Part shown: positions 45,579-55,234 of the stretch, piece by piece
How the letters are laid out: every line of letters begins with the position of its first letter
Position numbering within the stretch: position 1 is the first letter of the stretch
Assembly: GCF_004152845.1 (NCBI RefSeq)
Contig: NZ_SEON01000001.1
Span: 868,001 to 932,000 of the forward strand
DNA length: 64,000 bases
Source of the DNA: Sphingobium fuliginis
Lineage (GTDB): Bacteria; Pseudomonadota; Alphaproteobacteria; Sphingomonadales; Sphingomonadaceae
Direction: 5' to 3'
Notes under the pieces: model-generated
What the model saw: the letters and a program-made list of their open reading frames with translations, nothing else
Databases searched by the model: none
What the model was told of the DNA's origin: nothing
Made by a program: the position numbers and the translations under genes

Positions 45579-46325
45579 TCATGCCGCAACCACCTCGGCA
45601 TAGCCTTCGCGCTCCAGTTCCAGCGCCAGTTCGGGACCGCCCGATTTCACGATCCGTCCCGCCGCCAGCACATGCACGAAGTCCGGCTTCACATAGTCGA
45701 GCAGGCGCTGATAATGGGTGATGAGCAGCACCGCCTTGTCGGGCCTGCGCATGATGGCGTTGATGCCCGCGCCCACGATCTTGAGCGCGTCGATGTCGAG
45801 GCCGGAGTCGGTCTCGTCCAGTATCGCCAGCCTGGGGTCGAGAATGCCCATCTGCACCATTTCGGCGCGCTTCTTCTCGCCGCCCGAAAAGCCGACATTC
45901 ACCGGGCGCTTCAGCATCTCCATATCGAGGCCCAGCAGAGCCGCCTTTTCCTTGGCGAGCTTGATGAACTCGCCGCCCGACAGCGGTTCCTCGCCCCGCG
46001 CCTTGCGCTGCGAATTGAGGCTCTCGCGCAGGAATTGCAGGTTGGAGACGCCCGGAATCTCGACCGGATATTGGAAACCGAGGAACAGGCCAGCGGCGGC
46101 GCGCTCATGCGGTTCCATCTCGAACAGGTCCGCGCCCTCGAAGGTCGCGGTGCCGCCGGTGACCTCATAATGGGGGCGACCGCCCAGCGTATAGGCCAGC
46201 GTCGACTTGCCCGCGCCGTTCGGTCCCATGATCGCGTGGATCTCGCCCGCCTTGATGGAGAGCGACAGGCCTTTCAGGATCGCCTTGCCGTCGATTTCGT
46301 TGGTGAGATTGTCGATCGTCAGCAT
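45579..46325 (-). CDS. sufC: Fe-S assembly ATPase SufC
   Basis: A 248-residue ABC-type ATPase that powers the SufBC2D scaffold. Walker A is IMGPNGAGKSTLAYTL, the ABC signature is VGFSGGEKKRAEMVQMG, Walker B is LAILDETDSGLDIDALK, and the switch His is in LLITHYQRLL. It lacks any membrane partner, as expected for SufC. FLGFQYPVEIPGVSNLQFLR is diagnostic. It starts only 3 bases after the stop of the unknown 151-residue gene. Confidence 0.98.
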   Translation of the reverse strand: MLTIDNLTNEIDGKAILKGLSLSIKAGEIHAIMGPNGAGKSTLAYTLGGRPHYEVTGGTATFEGADLFEMEPHERAAAGLFLGFQYPVEIPGVSNLQFLRESLNSQRKARGEEPLSGGEFIKLAKEKAALLGLDMEMLKRPVNVGFSGGEKKRAEMVQMGILDPRLAILDETDSGLDIDALKIVGAGINAIMRRPDKAVLLITHYQRLLDYVKPDFVHVLAAGRIVKSGGPELALELEREGYAEVVAA

Positions 46326-46328
46326 CTT

Positions 46329-46784
46329 TTATCCCTTATGCGCGCGCTGGAGCGTCCGCGCTGTCCAGAAGGCCATGTCCCGCACATCGCCCGGCGCGGG
46401 GAACAGCGTGTCGATATGCCGCTTGATGGGCATATAGGGCCACCAGTCGGCGCCGGGTTCGGGCGCGCCCTTTTCCAGCACGCCGGTCACGAACTCCGTC
46501 ACCGGACCCATGCGGGCGAGATTGGGGGCCTTGGCCTTGTGGAAGGCCTTGTCGGTCCTGAGGCGCTCGGTAAAGGCGGCGTCGCCCTTGTCCAGTGCGG
46601 CGCGGCATTCGGCCTGATAGGCGTCGAGGTCGCCGAAATCCTTGGCCGCGCGTGCCTGAAGCTCGCCCTCTTCCAGCTCATAATCTTCGGTCAGGATGCG
46701 GATCGCAGCGGTCCAAGCCTGGCCGTTTCCGACATCCTCCGCGAAATCCGCGAGGGCGTCCTGAATATCGTCTTCGTCGCTCAA
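46329..46784 (-). CDS. conserved hypothetical protein within the suf operon
   Basis: A 151-residue acidic protein without signal, membrane or cysteine motifs. It begins (L/M)[19 protein letters not shown], is helical and charged through the middle (LEEGELQARAAKDFGDLDAYQ) and ends with a Trp-rich stretch, ADWWPYMPIKRHIDTLFPAPGDVRDMAFW. Start is a TTG (46784) with an AGAGGACC site 8 bases upstream; it overlaps the stop of the DUF559 gene by 4 bases. I do not recognise a family. Tight placement next to sufC suggests a role connected with Fe-S assembly, or a passenger retained by coupling. Confidence 0.75.
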   Translation of the reverse strand: MSDEDDIQDALADFAEDVGNGQAWTAAIRILTEDYELEEGELQARAAKDFGDLDAYQAECRAALDKGDAAFTERLRTDKAFHKAKAPNLARMGPVTEFVTGVLEKGAPEPGADWWPYMPIKRHIDTLFPAPGDVRDMAFWTARTLQRAHKG

Positions 46785-47274
46785 GAGTCTTGGTCCTCTA
46801 AAAGCCCCTCCCCTTCAGGGGAGGGGTTGGGGTGGGGGCTGGCCCAACGATCCGGCGCCTGTTCAAGCGCGCCGAAGATCGCGGCACAAACCCCTTCGAT
46901 ATTCTGCATCACGTCATGGTTGGCGATACGGATGATGCGGTAGCCCAATGCGTTCAGCGTCGTATCGCGCGCCTTATCCGACCCCGCTCTATGCGTATCG
47001 CCATCGACTTCGACGATCAGCGCTTTTTGCGGGCAGAGGAAGTCGACGATGAAGGGACCGATCACGGGCTGGCGGCGGAATTTATAGCCGCCGAGCTGCG
47101 AGCGGGAGAGTTTTGCCCAGAGGCGCCTTTCCGGTTCGGTCGGTTCGCGGCGCATTTTGTGGGCGAAGCCTGCCAATTGAGCGAGGCGACCAGCGGAGAG
47201 CCCCCACCCCCGGCCCCTCCCCTGAAGGGGAGGGGAGTTTAGGCGCGTGGCCTGGTCGAGAGGGTTCAGGCTCC

Positions 47275-47278
<4 letters not shown>
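46781..47278 (-). CDS. DUF559 (Vsr-like) endonuclease-domain protein inserted in the suf operon
   Basis: A frame of up to 165 residues. The DUF559 domain, related to very-short-patch-repair endonucleases, covers about residues 33-145: [38 protein letters not shown] and [19 protein letters not shown], with the catalytic-type Asp in IVDF, the Glu and Asp in VEVDGDTH, and [10 protein letters not shown]. The true start is unclear: TTG 47278 overlaps the sufB stop, and an ATG at 47155 gives 124 residues. The first and last codons are made of GC-rich repeat sequence (residues [14 protein letters not shown] and [12 protein letters not shown]), so the gene lies within an inverted-repeat pair. Substrate and activity are unknown. 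Confidence 0.8.
46805..47235. repeat. 36-bp inverted repeats bracketing the DUF559 gene
   Basis: The left unit (46805-46840) reads CCCCTCCCCTTCAGGGGAGG then GGTTGGGGTGGGGGCT. The right unit (47199-47235) is its reverse complement apart from TT/CC and one extra base. Each contains its own hairpin (CCCCTCCCC-TTCA-GGGGAGGGG). They face each other across about 360 bp that encodes the core of the DUF559 domain. No target duplication is evident outside the repeats. Confidence 0.85.
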
Positions 47279-48755
<1,477 letters not shown>

Positions 48756-48759
<4 letters not shown>

Positions 48760-49253
48760 AGCGTCTGCTCTGCAACTCGTTTCTCGACTTCGCCCGAAAC
48801 GAACGGAGGCGGGGTGACTTCTCTGGCGAGGCTGGCGATGGTGACGGCGGCGAGCGCCGACCGGATCGCATTGTTCGCCACATTCATGTGCGGACGGACG
48901 CGGCAGTCCTGCTCCAGCGAGCAGTCATGCGCGCCCATTTCGGTGCAGGCGGTCATGGCGATGGGGCCTTCCACCGCCTCCACCACATCGGCCAGGGTGA
49001 TCGCGGCGGGCGGGCGGCTGAGGCGCACGCCGCCGCCGGTCCCCCGGCTCGATTCGAGCAGTCCGGCGGCCGAGAGGCGGCTCACCAGCTTCTGCGCGGT
49101 GGGCAGGGGAATGCCGGTTTCGGCGGAGAGCGTGGTCGCGTTCATCTTCACATATTTGCTGGTCGCAGGGTCAAGCCCAGCGCCCGCTCCGCAATGGCGG
49201 GCGGCGGCGGACATCAGCACCACGGCATAATCTGCGAAACTCGAAAGCCTCAT
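48756..49253 (-). CDS. Rrf2-family regulator of the suf operon (SufR/IscR-like)
   Basis: A 165-residue Rrf2 protein. The N-terminal winged helix ([15 protein letters not shown], then [42 protein letters not shown]) ends in the family GGGVRL wing. Three cysteines in [21 protein letters not shown] near residues 102-120 are spaced like the [2Fe-2S] ligands of IscR, so it should sense Fe-S status and repress the suf operon when clusters are plentiful. It is the first gene of the operon, coupled to sufB. An 8-bp palindrome lies 27-50 bases upstream of its start. Confidence 0.93.
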
Positions 49254-49280
49254 GACCCTGCGTCTTGCGAACCATTCTCA

Positions 49281-49303
49281 AATCGGATCGAATCAATCCG
49301 ATT
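49281..49303 (-). promoter_or_regulatory. palindrome upstream of the Rrf2-suf operon, possible operator
   Basis: AATCGGAT-N7-ATCCGATT gives perfect 8-bp arms in the 106-base gap before the Rrf2 start. Autoregulated Rrf2/IscR-type promoters usually carry an operator in this position. The match is structural only: I cannot relate it to a published consensus. A weak -35-like TTGATT sits about 30 bases upstream on the minus strand. Confidence 0.45.
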
Positions 49304-49359
49304 GCGCATGTGGTCCCGCCCGCGCGCCGAATCAAGGCATTTTTGCTTGGAACGAAGGC

Positions 49360-50298
49360 TTAGCTGAAACGGTTGATTACGGCCACGTCCCCGCCCAGCG
49401 AGCGGCGCAGCAGGGTGAGTTGCGCCACGGCGCTGGGTTCGGTCTGCAACTGATGCGGGGTCAGGCCGATGAAATGCTTGATCTCCCGAATGAAATGCGA
49501 CTGGTCGTAGAAACGCCCGTCGTCGCACAGCGCCTGCCAGCTTTCATGATCCAGCGCGATTCGCGCGCTGCATCGAAGCGCCCGATATTTGCGCGCCAGC
49601 AGCTTGGGCGGGCAGCCATAATATTTGTTGGTGAGCCGGGCGAGCTGGCGCGGCGAGAGGCCGGTGATGTCGGCCAGCGTCTCGATCCGCGGGGAGCCTT
49701 CCCCCATCAGCCAGCCGTCCACCGCCTCCAGCAGCCGCCATGTCGCTTCCGGCAGCGGGACCAGCCTTTCCGACAGGAAGGACCAGCAAAGCGCCGCCAT
49801 CCCCTCCGCATCGTCGGTGGCGCGGAGCTGGTCGAGCAAATCGCGGTAGCCGCCAAGATGCGCCATTTCCTGCACGCGATCCGTAAGCGTGCTGGCATCC
49901 CCCCCATGCAGGGCGATCCATCCTGCCGGCAGCAGCGAAATGCCGACCACCCGGCCCGGCCCCGTCAGTTCGAAGCGGGTCGCGCCCATGGTCGGACCCA
50001 AAAGGCAGACTTCGGGCGTCGGCAATATCGTTCCGTCGTGGAAATGATAATTGCCGCTATTGTCCAGCATGAAGCGAAGTTGCGGTACGTCAGCGCGTGT
50101 CACATCCGAATAATGTTCGGCCGTTTCGGTAAAGATATAAAGCGAACCGAAATAGGCGTTGAGTTGTTCGGGCGGCGCGAAATAGCGCAACCGCACCGGT
50201 CCCTGTGCCGCGTCGACGGTATAGGACAGCGGCGCATGACCATCTCTTGCCGTGATATTCGACGCCCCCCCGGGCGCCCCGCCTTTATGCGACCGCAT
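49360..50298 (-). CDS. AraC-family transcriptional regulator
   Basis: A 312-residue regulator. The C-terminal 100 residues hold two helix-turn-helix units: IETLADITGLSPRQLARLTNKYYGCPPKLLARKYRALR, then ALCDDGRFYDQSHFIREIKHFIGLTPHQLQTEPS, the standard AraC arrangement. The N-terminal 190 residues form a beta-rich sensing domain without a known ligand signature (YTVDAAQGPVRLRYFAPPEQLNAYFGSLYIF). No target is obvious; downstream is the suf operon on the same strand, and upstream are a terminator and divergent pyrD. Confidence 0.9.
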   Translation of the reverse strand: MRSHKGGAPGGASNITARDGHAPLSYTVDAAQGPVRLRYFAPPEQLNAYFGSLYIFTETAEHYSDVTRADVPQLRFMLDNSGNYHFHDGTILPTPEVCLLGPTMGATRFELTGPGRVVGISLLPAGWIALHGGDASTLTDRVQEMAHLGGYRDLLDQLRATDDAEGMAALCWSFLSERLVPLPEATWRLLEAVDGWLMGEGSPRIETLADITGLSPRQLARLTNKYYGCPPKLLARKYRALRCSARIALDHESWQALCDDGRFYDQSHFIREIKHFIGLTPHQLQTEPSAVAQLTLLRRSLGGDVAVINRFS

Positions 50299-50412
50299 AT
50301 TTCACCCCAGCACGCAATATGCGCCATCGGGGTGAAGGTGCAAGGGCTATGCTTGACGGGATGCCACTTTCCGTCTTGTCCGGAGACGATGAACGGGGGT
50401 TCCCGTAAAAAC
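50299..50412. other. intergenic stretch upstream of araC-type gene, no gene seen
   Basis: About 110 bases between the AraC start and the hairpin at 50413. It should contain the AraC promoter. GTCCGGAGAC and similar short GC-rich words occur, but I cannot identify a reliable -10/-35 pair or operator. Confidence 0.35.
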
Positions 50413-50438
50413 GACCCGGCGGTTTTCACCGCCGGGTC
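50413..50438 (-). terminator. intrinsic terminator, minus-strand orientation
   Basis: GACCCGGCGG and CCGCCGGGTC form a perfect 10-bp stem with a 6-base loop. On the minus strand it is followed by GTTTTTAC, a T-run; on the plus strand only GG/AAAA follows. So it ends a leftward transcript, but no protein gene ends here: the nearest rightward start is pyrD on the other strand. Confidence 0.7.
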
Positions 50439-50654
50439 AGGAAAAGGTCTCGTCAGCCATATGGCCTAGAGCCTTCGGGTCGCAGGACTCTCTTACGTCC
50501 GAATCGGGGAAATTTTATTGGATGGATCGGACATCGGCCGGACCAAAACGGGACGAATCCACGGAATCTTGTTAAGAAATGCCGTTCCTTCCTTACTGTT
50601 GCCGCGTTGCAACAGCGACTCGACGCCGGCCGTCCGCGCTGGCATAGCGCGGCC
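50439..50654 (-). other. pyrD-upstream region with possible unannotated leftward transcript
   Basis: The terminator at 50413 implies a transcript coming from this interval on the minus strand. The interval holds no convincing gene. A 13-codon frame (MSDPSNKISPIRT) starts at about 50534 and a 7-codon one (MADETFS) sits next to the terminator, neither with a good ribosome site. On the plus strand it must carry the pyrD promoter, and CTGTTGCCGCGTTGCAACAG at 50597-50616 is an inverted repeat about 40 bases before pyrD. Confidence 0.35.
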
Positions 50655-51692
50655 ATGTCGTACCGCCTGATCCGCCCCCTGTTTTTCGCTCTGGACGCCG
50701 AGCGCGCCCATCATCTGTCCATCAAGATGCTGCGCCTGATGCCGGTGCCGCCTACGCTGGAACCCGATTCGATGCTGGCGCAGACCGTGGCGGGCATCGC
50801 CTTTCCCAATCCGGTGGGCCTGGCGGCGGGTTATGACAAGGAAGGACTGGTCGCGCACAAGATGCACGGGCTGGGCTTCGGCTTTGCCGAGTTGGGGACG
50901 CTGACCCCCCTGCCCCAGCAGGGCAATCCCCTGCCCCGGCTGTTCCGCCTGGCGGAGGATCGGGCGGTGATCAACCGCATGGGCTTCAACAATGGCGGCC
51001 AGGCGGCGGCGGCGGAACGGATCGCCAAGCGCAGGCGGCCGGGCGGCCCCGTCATCGGCATCAACATCGGCGCCAACAAGGATGCGGCCGACCGGATCGC
51101 TGACTATGCCACCGGCGTCACCTGCATGGCTCCGCTGGCCGATTATCTGACGGTCAATATCTCCTCCCCCAACACGCCGGGATTGCGCGCGCTTCAGGAC
51201 CGGGCGGCGTTGGACCAGTTGCTGGGCGCGGTCATGGCGGCGCGGGGGGCGAATCGGACGCCGGTCTTCCTGAAGGTGGCCCCTGACCTGGAGCCCGCCG
51301 ATGTGGAGGATATTGCCGCCGCCTGCATCGACCACAGGATCGACGCGCTGATCGTGTCCAACACCACCATTTCCCGGCCGTCGCTGCAGTCTCCGCTGGC
51401 GGGGGAGGCTGGCGGCCTGTCCGGCGCGCCGCTGCACGATCTGGCGCTGCAAAGGCTGCGCGACTTCCGCCGGGCGCTGGGCACGCGGCTGCCGCTGATC
51501 GGCGTGGGCGGGATCGCCACGGCGGACCAGGCCTATGCCCGCATCCGGGCGGGGGCCAGCCTGATCCAGCTCTACAGCGCGCTGGTCTATGAGGGGCCTT
51601 ATCTCGCCCGGCGGATCAATGCCGGGATCAAGGCGCTGATGGCGCGCGACGGCGTGGGGAATATCAGCGAGATAGTGGGTATCGACGCCTGA
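50655..51692 (+). CDS. pyrD: dihydroorotate dehydrogenase, class 2
   Basis: A 345-residue membrane-associated flavoprotein that oxidises dihydroorotate with quinone in pyrimidine synthesis. The N-terminal amphipathic helix (RLIRPLFFALDAERAHHLSI) marks class 2. FMN-domain landmarks are FPNPVGLAAGYDKEG, ELGTLTPLPQQGNPLPRLFRL, INRMGFNNGG and NISSPNTPGLRALQ, where the catalytic base is serine. The C-terminal IGVGGIATADQAYARIRAGASLIQLYSALVYEGP is also intact. Start ATG 50655 gives the expected class 2 beginning. ggt follows 48 bases later on the same strand. Confidence 0.97.
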   Translation: MSYRLIRPLFFALDAERAHHLSIKMLRLMPVPPTLEPDSMLAQTVAGIAFPNPVGLAAGYDKEGLVAHKMHGLGFGFAELGTLTPLPQQGNPLPRLFRLAEDRAVINRMGFNNGGQAAAAERIAKRRRPGGPVIGINIGANKDAADRIADYATGVTCMAPLADYLTVNISSPNTPGLRALQDRAALDQLLGAVMAARGANRTPVFLKVAPDLEPADVEDIAAACIDHRIDALIVSNTTISRPSLQSPLAGEAGGLSGAPLHDLALQRLRDFRRALGTRLPLIGVGGIATADQAYARIRAGASLIQLYSALVYEGPYLARRINAGIKALMARDGVGNISEIVGIDA

Positions 51693-51740
51693 TCCGTCCT
51701 ATGGGTTGCGAACCGCAACGCAGCGACTAGGGTGCCGGAC

Positions 51741-53441
51741 ATGACTTTTCGCCTTTCCGGCCTGCTGGCTGCCTTCACCCTTCATGCCCTTTCCCCCTCT
51801 CCGCTCGCCGCGCGGGAGCCGGTCGCGGTCAACGCCACCGTGTCCGCCGCCGATCCCCGGGCGGCGGAGGCGGGGCAGGAAATATTGCGCAAGGGCGGCA
51901 GCGCCACCGACGCCGCCATCGCCATGATGCTGACGCTGAACGTCGTGGAGCCGCATAATAGCGGCATCGGCGGCGGCGGCTTCCTGATGCATCATGATGG
52001 GCGGACCGGCGTGCTGGAATCGATCGACGGGCGGGAGACGGCTCCCGCGGCGGCGCGGCCCGACCGTTTCATGGGGGCGGACGGCCAGCCCCTCTCCTTC
52101 CGCGAAGCCTGGCCGGGCGGCTATTCCGTCGGCGTGCCCGGCAATGTCCGCCTTGCCTGGGACGCGCATCGCAAATGGGGCAAGCTGCCCTGGGCCGAGC
52201 TGTTCCAGCCCGCCATCCGCTTTGCCGAACAGGGATTCGAGGTGCGCCAGCGGCTCGACACGGCGATGAAAGCGGTTGCCCCGGTCTGGGCCGATTTTCC
52301 GGAAATCCAGAAATATTTCTGGATCGACGGCAAGCCGGCGCCGATGGGCACGATCCTCAAGAATCCGCCGCTTGCCGCGCTGTTCAAGCGGATCGCGGCG
52401 GAGGGACCGGATGCCTTCTATCGGGGCGACAATGCTCGGATGATGGCCGAAACCGTCACCAACGCGCCGAAAAACCCGGTGCCGATGACGGAGGCCGACC
52501 TCGCCGCCTATCGGGCGAAGCCGCGCAAGCCCGTCTGCGGCCCCTATCGCGCCTATACGGTCTGCGGCATGGGGCCCGCCTCGGCGGGCGGCATCACCGT
52601 CCTTCAGGTGCTGGGCATGGTGGAGCGATTCCCGCTGGCGCAATGGGGCAAGGACGATCCCCGGTCCTGGCATGTCATCGGGGAGGCGATGCGGCTCGCC
52701 TATGCCGACCGGGACACCTGGCTGGGCGACCCGGAATTCGTGTCCGTGCCCATCGCGGGGCTGATCGATCCCGGCTATCTGAAGCAGCGTTCGGCGCTGA
52801 TCGGCATGGGCAGGGCGCTGAACGACTATCGCCCCGGCACGCCGCCGGGCGCGGAGAAGCGCACCGCCGCCCGGCCCCAGCCGGAATCGGGCACCAGCCA
52901 TTTCGTCGCGGTGGACCGCAATGGCGATATTGCCGCCTGGACCTCCACCATAGAGAGCTTCTTCGGCAGCCAGCTCGTCGCCAATGGCGTGATCCTGAAC
53001 AATGAACTGACCGATTTCAGCTTCACCCCCGAAAAGGACGGCGCGCCGGTCGCCAACCGGGTCGAGCCGGGCAAGCGGCCGCTGTCGTCCATGTCGCCCA
53101 CCATCGTCTATGATGCGGCGGGAACCCCGGTCTTCACCATCGGCGCGGCGGGCGGCAGGACCATCATCATGCAGGTCGCCAAGGCGCTGATCGCGCATTT
53201 CGACTGGGGGATGTCGGCGCAGGATTCGATCGCCCTGGGATTCCTGTTCTTCGACCGGGACGGACTGGTCGTGGAACAGGGCACGTCGCTGGAGGGCATG
53301 AAGGCACCGTTGGAGAAGCTGGGGCACAAGGTATCGGTCAGCCGCTTCGGCCTGAAGGCCAATGCGGCGGAGCGGACGGCGGACGGCCATTGGGTCGGCG
53401 GCGCCGATCCGCGCAGCCCGGGCGTGTCGTTGCAGGAGTGA
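51741..53441 (+). CDS. ggt: gamma-glutamyltransferase
   Basis: A 566-residue periplasmic enzyme that cleaves the gamma-glutamyl bond of glutathione. A signal peptide (LSGLLAAFTLHALSPSPLAA) precedes AADPRAAEAGQEILRKGGSATDAAIAMMLTLNVVEPHNSGIGGGGF, which is diagnostic. The autoprocessing threonine that becomes the N-terminus of the small subunit lies in ESGTSHFVAVDRNGDIAAWTST. GKRPLSSMSPTIVYD and GAAGGRTIIMQV complete the active site. The usual lid loop appears short. I set the start at ATG 51741 rather than the GTG at 51732. Confidence 0.95.
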   Translation: MTFRLSGLLAAFTLHALSPSPLAAREPVAVNATVSAADPRAAEAGQEILRKGGSATDAAIAMMLTLNVVEPHNSGIGGGGFLMHHDGRTGVLESIDGRETAPAAARPDRFMGADGQPLSFREAWPGGYSVGVPGNVRLAWDAHRKWGKLPWAELFQPAIRFAEQGFEVRQRLDTAMKAVAPVWADFPEIQKYFWIDGKPAPMGTILKNPPLAALFKRIAAEGPDAFYRGDNARMMAETVTNAPKNPVPMTEADLAAYRAKPRKPVCGPYRAYTVCGMGPASAGGITVLQVLGMVERFPLAQWGKDDPRSWHVIGEAMRLAYADRDTWLGDPEFVSVPIAGLIDPGYLKQRSALIGMGRALNDYRPGTPPGAEKRTAARPQPESGTSHFVAVDRNGDIAAWTSTIESFFGSQLVANGVILNNELTDFSFTPEKDGAPVANRVEPGKRPLSSMSPTIVYDAAGTPVFTIGAAGGRTIIMQVAKALIAHFDWGMSAQDSIALGFLFFDRDGLVVEQGTSLEGMKAPLEKLGHKVSVSRFGLKANAAERTADGHWVGGADPRSPGVSLQE

Positions 53442-53493
53442 CGCCCTTTCCGCGCACCCTGTTCGCGCGCAGGAGCACGGTGCTCCGGGCAGG

Positions 53494-53988
53494 CTACCCC
53501 TTCAAATCCAGGCCGGCGACGTTGAACTGGAAGGGGAAGACCTTGTCCTTCGGCCCGACCACCAGGTTCACCTTGATCGTCCGGCTGTCCTTGATCGCGT
53601 CATAGGCCCCGGCGGCGGGCAGGACTTCGATACCGTCCTTGTTCTCGGTCATCCGGCCCTTCCATTCTTGGGTCTTGCCGTCTTCCGTGACCGCCGTGAC
53701 CTTGCAGTCCGACAGGTCGCAGGTGAAGGGCGCGCCGACCAGCTTGATCGTCACATCTGCCCCGCCCTCCTGCATGGGCTGGACCAGCAGCACGCCGAAG
53801 GTGTCGGCCGCGGTTATGGTCTGGACCGCATTGGCGCTGCCGATATAGGCGACCTTGGGCTTTCCGCCCTCGCCGCCCTCATATTTCCAGACCTGCCCGA
53901 TCTGGTCGCGCTGCGTCGGTCCCTTGTCCTCGGAGGATGAGCAGGCCGCGATCAGCCCCAGGGCGGCAAGCACCGCTATCGATCGCAT
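53494..53988 (-). CDS. small periplasmic lipoprotein
   Basis: A 164-residue protein with a signal sequence, MRSIAVLAALGLIAACSSSED. The lipobox is LIAAC, placing the acylated cysteine at about residue 16. The mature region is beta-rich (GQVWKYEGGEGGKPKVAYIG, VTIKLVGAPFTCDLSDCKVTAV) with a CDLSDC pair that could form a disulfide. I recognise no family. The start (53988) is marked by AGGAG 7 bases upstream; the open frame extends to 54033 but without support. It lies convergent with ggt and 69 bases after sufE's stop on the same strand. Confidence 0.75.
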   Translation of the reverse strand: MRSIAVLAALGLIAACSSSEDKGPTQRDQIGQVWKYEGGEGGKPKVAYIGSANAVQTITAADTFGVLLVQPMQEGGADVTIKLVGAPFTCDLSDCKVTAVTEDGKTQEWKGRMTENKDGIEVLPAAGAYDAIKDSRTIKVNLVVGPKDKVFPFQFNVAGLDLKG

Positions 53989-54057
53989 CGCGTTTCTCCT
54001 TCTGTCCGTTTCGATGTCGGAAGGAGAACGCATGGCCCCTGCGGGGTTTCCCTCCGC

Positions 54058-54486
54058 TCAGCTATAGCGGGCTGCGGTTTCCCGGATCAGCGCGATCATG
54101 TTGGGAATGCCCTGCGTCCGATTGGAGCTCAACTGGTTGCGCAGGTCGAACGGCGCCAGCGCGCCTTCGATGTCCGTGGCGGCGATGGCCGCAGGCGGCT
54201 GGTCCTGCACGGTCAGGAGGACGAGCGCGATGATCCCCTTGGTGATCGCCGCATTGCTGTCCGCCAGGAAGTGGAGCCGTCCCCCGCCGGCAGAACCGGC
54301 GTCGATCACGGTCGGATAGACCCAGACCGCCGCCGAGCAGCCCCGGACCAGCGTGGCGTCGGTCTTGAGCGCGTCGGGCATCGGCTCCAGCGCCTTGCCC
54401 AAATCGATCAGCAGGCGATAGCGGTCGTCGGCATCGAGAAATTCATATTCTTCGACCAGATCGGCAAGGACGGGCAATTGGGTCAT
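54058..54486 (-). CDS. sufE: sulfur acceptor protein SufE
   Basis: A 142-residue protein that accepts sulfane sulfur from SufS and hands it to SufBCD. The acceptor is Cys50 in LVRGCSAAVWVYPTVID; LVEEYEFLDADDRYRLLIDLGKALEPMP and the C-terminal LSSNRTQGIPNMIALIRETA are characteristic. Length is normal. It is encoded 5 kb from the suf operon, directly downstream of the psp small-protein genes on the same strand, with about 200 bp of repeat-rich DNA between. Confidence 0.95.
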   Translation of the reverse strand: MTQLPVLADLVEEYEFLDADDRYRLLIDLGKALEPMPDALKTDATLVRGCSAAVWVYPTVIDAGSAGGGRLHFLADSNAAITKGIIALVLLTVQDQPPAAIAATDIEGALAPFDLRNQLSSNRTQGIPNMIALIRETAARYS

Positions 54487-54689
54487 GGCCGCCCATATAG
54501 GGGTAAAATCGGGCGGGGGAAGGCGGTTTCCGCTGCTGCTCCGTCCCCCTTGAGGCAGGTTGGAGGGACAGACGGAGCAAGCCGGTCGACCTGTCCGGCA
54601 AGGATGGAAGCGACTGCGCCGCCATCACGCCCGCCCCCTGCCCACGCCCCCTGCCCCCGCCCCCTCGCGGGAGGGGGAGCATCGGATTT
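54487..54689. repeat. GC-rich repeat remnants between the psp tail and sufE
   Basis: This 200-base gap contains CCCCTTGAGGCAGGTTGGAG near 54550 and the partial hairpin GCCCCCTCGCGGGAGGGGGAGC near 54658-54680. They look like worn remains of the CT-rich palindromic family. No gene is seen. Confidence 0.45.
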
Positions 54690-54923
54690 TCAGAGGTCCA
54701 CGCCCGCGGCGATCGCTTCCAGCTTGCGGATGCGTTCCTTGAGGTCGGCCACCTCGATCCGCGTCGCGGTGGAGGGTGGTGCTGCCTCGTCCGTTCCGCG
54801 GGCGAGTTCCGCGCGCTTCAGGTCCAGCCAGCCATTCCATCCCCGCAGGGCGGTGGCGGCGACGATGGCGAGTCCGGTCAGACCCGCGACCGCCAATGTC
54901 AAAGTGATGAGGGGGTCCTGCAT
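54690..54923 (-). CDS. small PspB-like membrane/coiled-coil protein (third)
   Basis: A 77-residue protein: an N-terminal membrane helix (LITLTLAVAGLTGLAIVAATAL), a short charged linker and a C-terminal coiled-coil segment RIEVADLKERIRKLEAIAAG. The layout, a single N-terminal helix followed by a cytoplasmic coiled coil, is that of PspB. It has a clear GGGAGGA ribosome site before the ATG at 54923. It is the last of three such genes in a row after pspC. The role is unknown; by position it could regulate or anchor Psp complexes. Confidence 0.7.
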   Translation of the reverse strand: MQDPLITLTLAVAGLTGLAIVAATALRGWNGWLDLKRAELARGTDEAAPPSTATRIEVADLKERIRKLEAIAAGVDL

Positions 54924-54951
54924 ATCGTCCTCCCTGTGATGGTGGGCCGCG

Positions 54952-55203
54952 TCAGTCGCGATCCCGGAGCTTGTCGAATTCGCGGTCCAACGCGGTGCTG
55001 CTGTCCGTGGCCAGCCGTTCCAGCACGGCGACCCGGTCCTTCAGCGCCTTCACCTCCGCACGGAGCCGTTCGGCTTCCGGATCGGGTCCGCGCTGGACCA
55101 GTTCCTCGCCCTTGTGGCGGCGGACGATGCCATATTTGGCGCGAACGACGCTGGCGATTGCCGCTATGGCGACGATGGCGACGACCATTTCGAACGGATT
55201 CAT
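54952..55203 (-). CDS. small PspB-like membrane/coiled-coil protein (second)
   Basis: An 83-residue protein with an N-terminal membrane segment (MVVAIVAIAAIASVVRAKYG) and a cytoplasmic coiled coil AERLRAEVKALKDRVAVLER, then LATDSSTALDREFDKLRD. The coil is clearly homologous to the next gene upstream (KDRLAVVERIVTDESHALNREIERLR), so the two are paralogues. Ribosome site AAGGGA precedes the ATG at 55203. It is more distantly similar to the tail of PspB in this cluster. Confidence 0.75.
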   Translation of the reverse strand: MNPFEMVVAIVAIAAIASVVRAKYGIVRRHKGEELVQRGPDPEAERLRAEVKALKDRVAVLERLATDSSTALDREFDKLRDRD

Positions 55204-55234
55204 GACTTTTTTCCCTTGCTGAGCGTGGGGCCCT

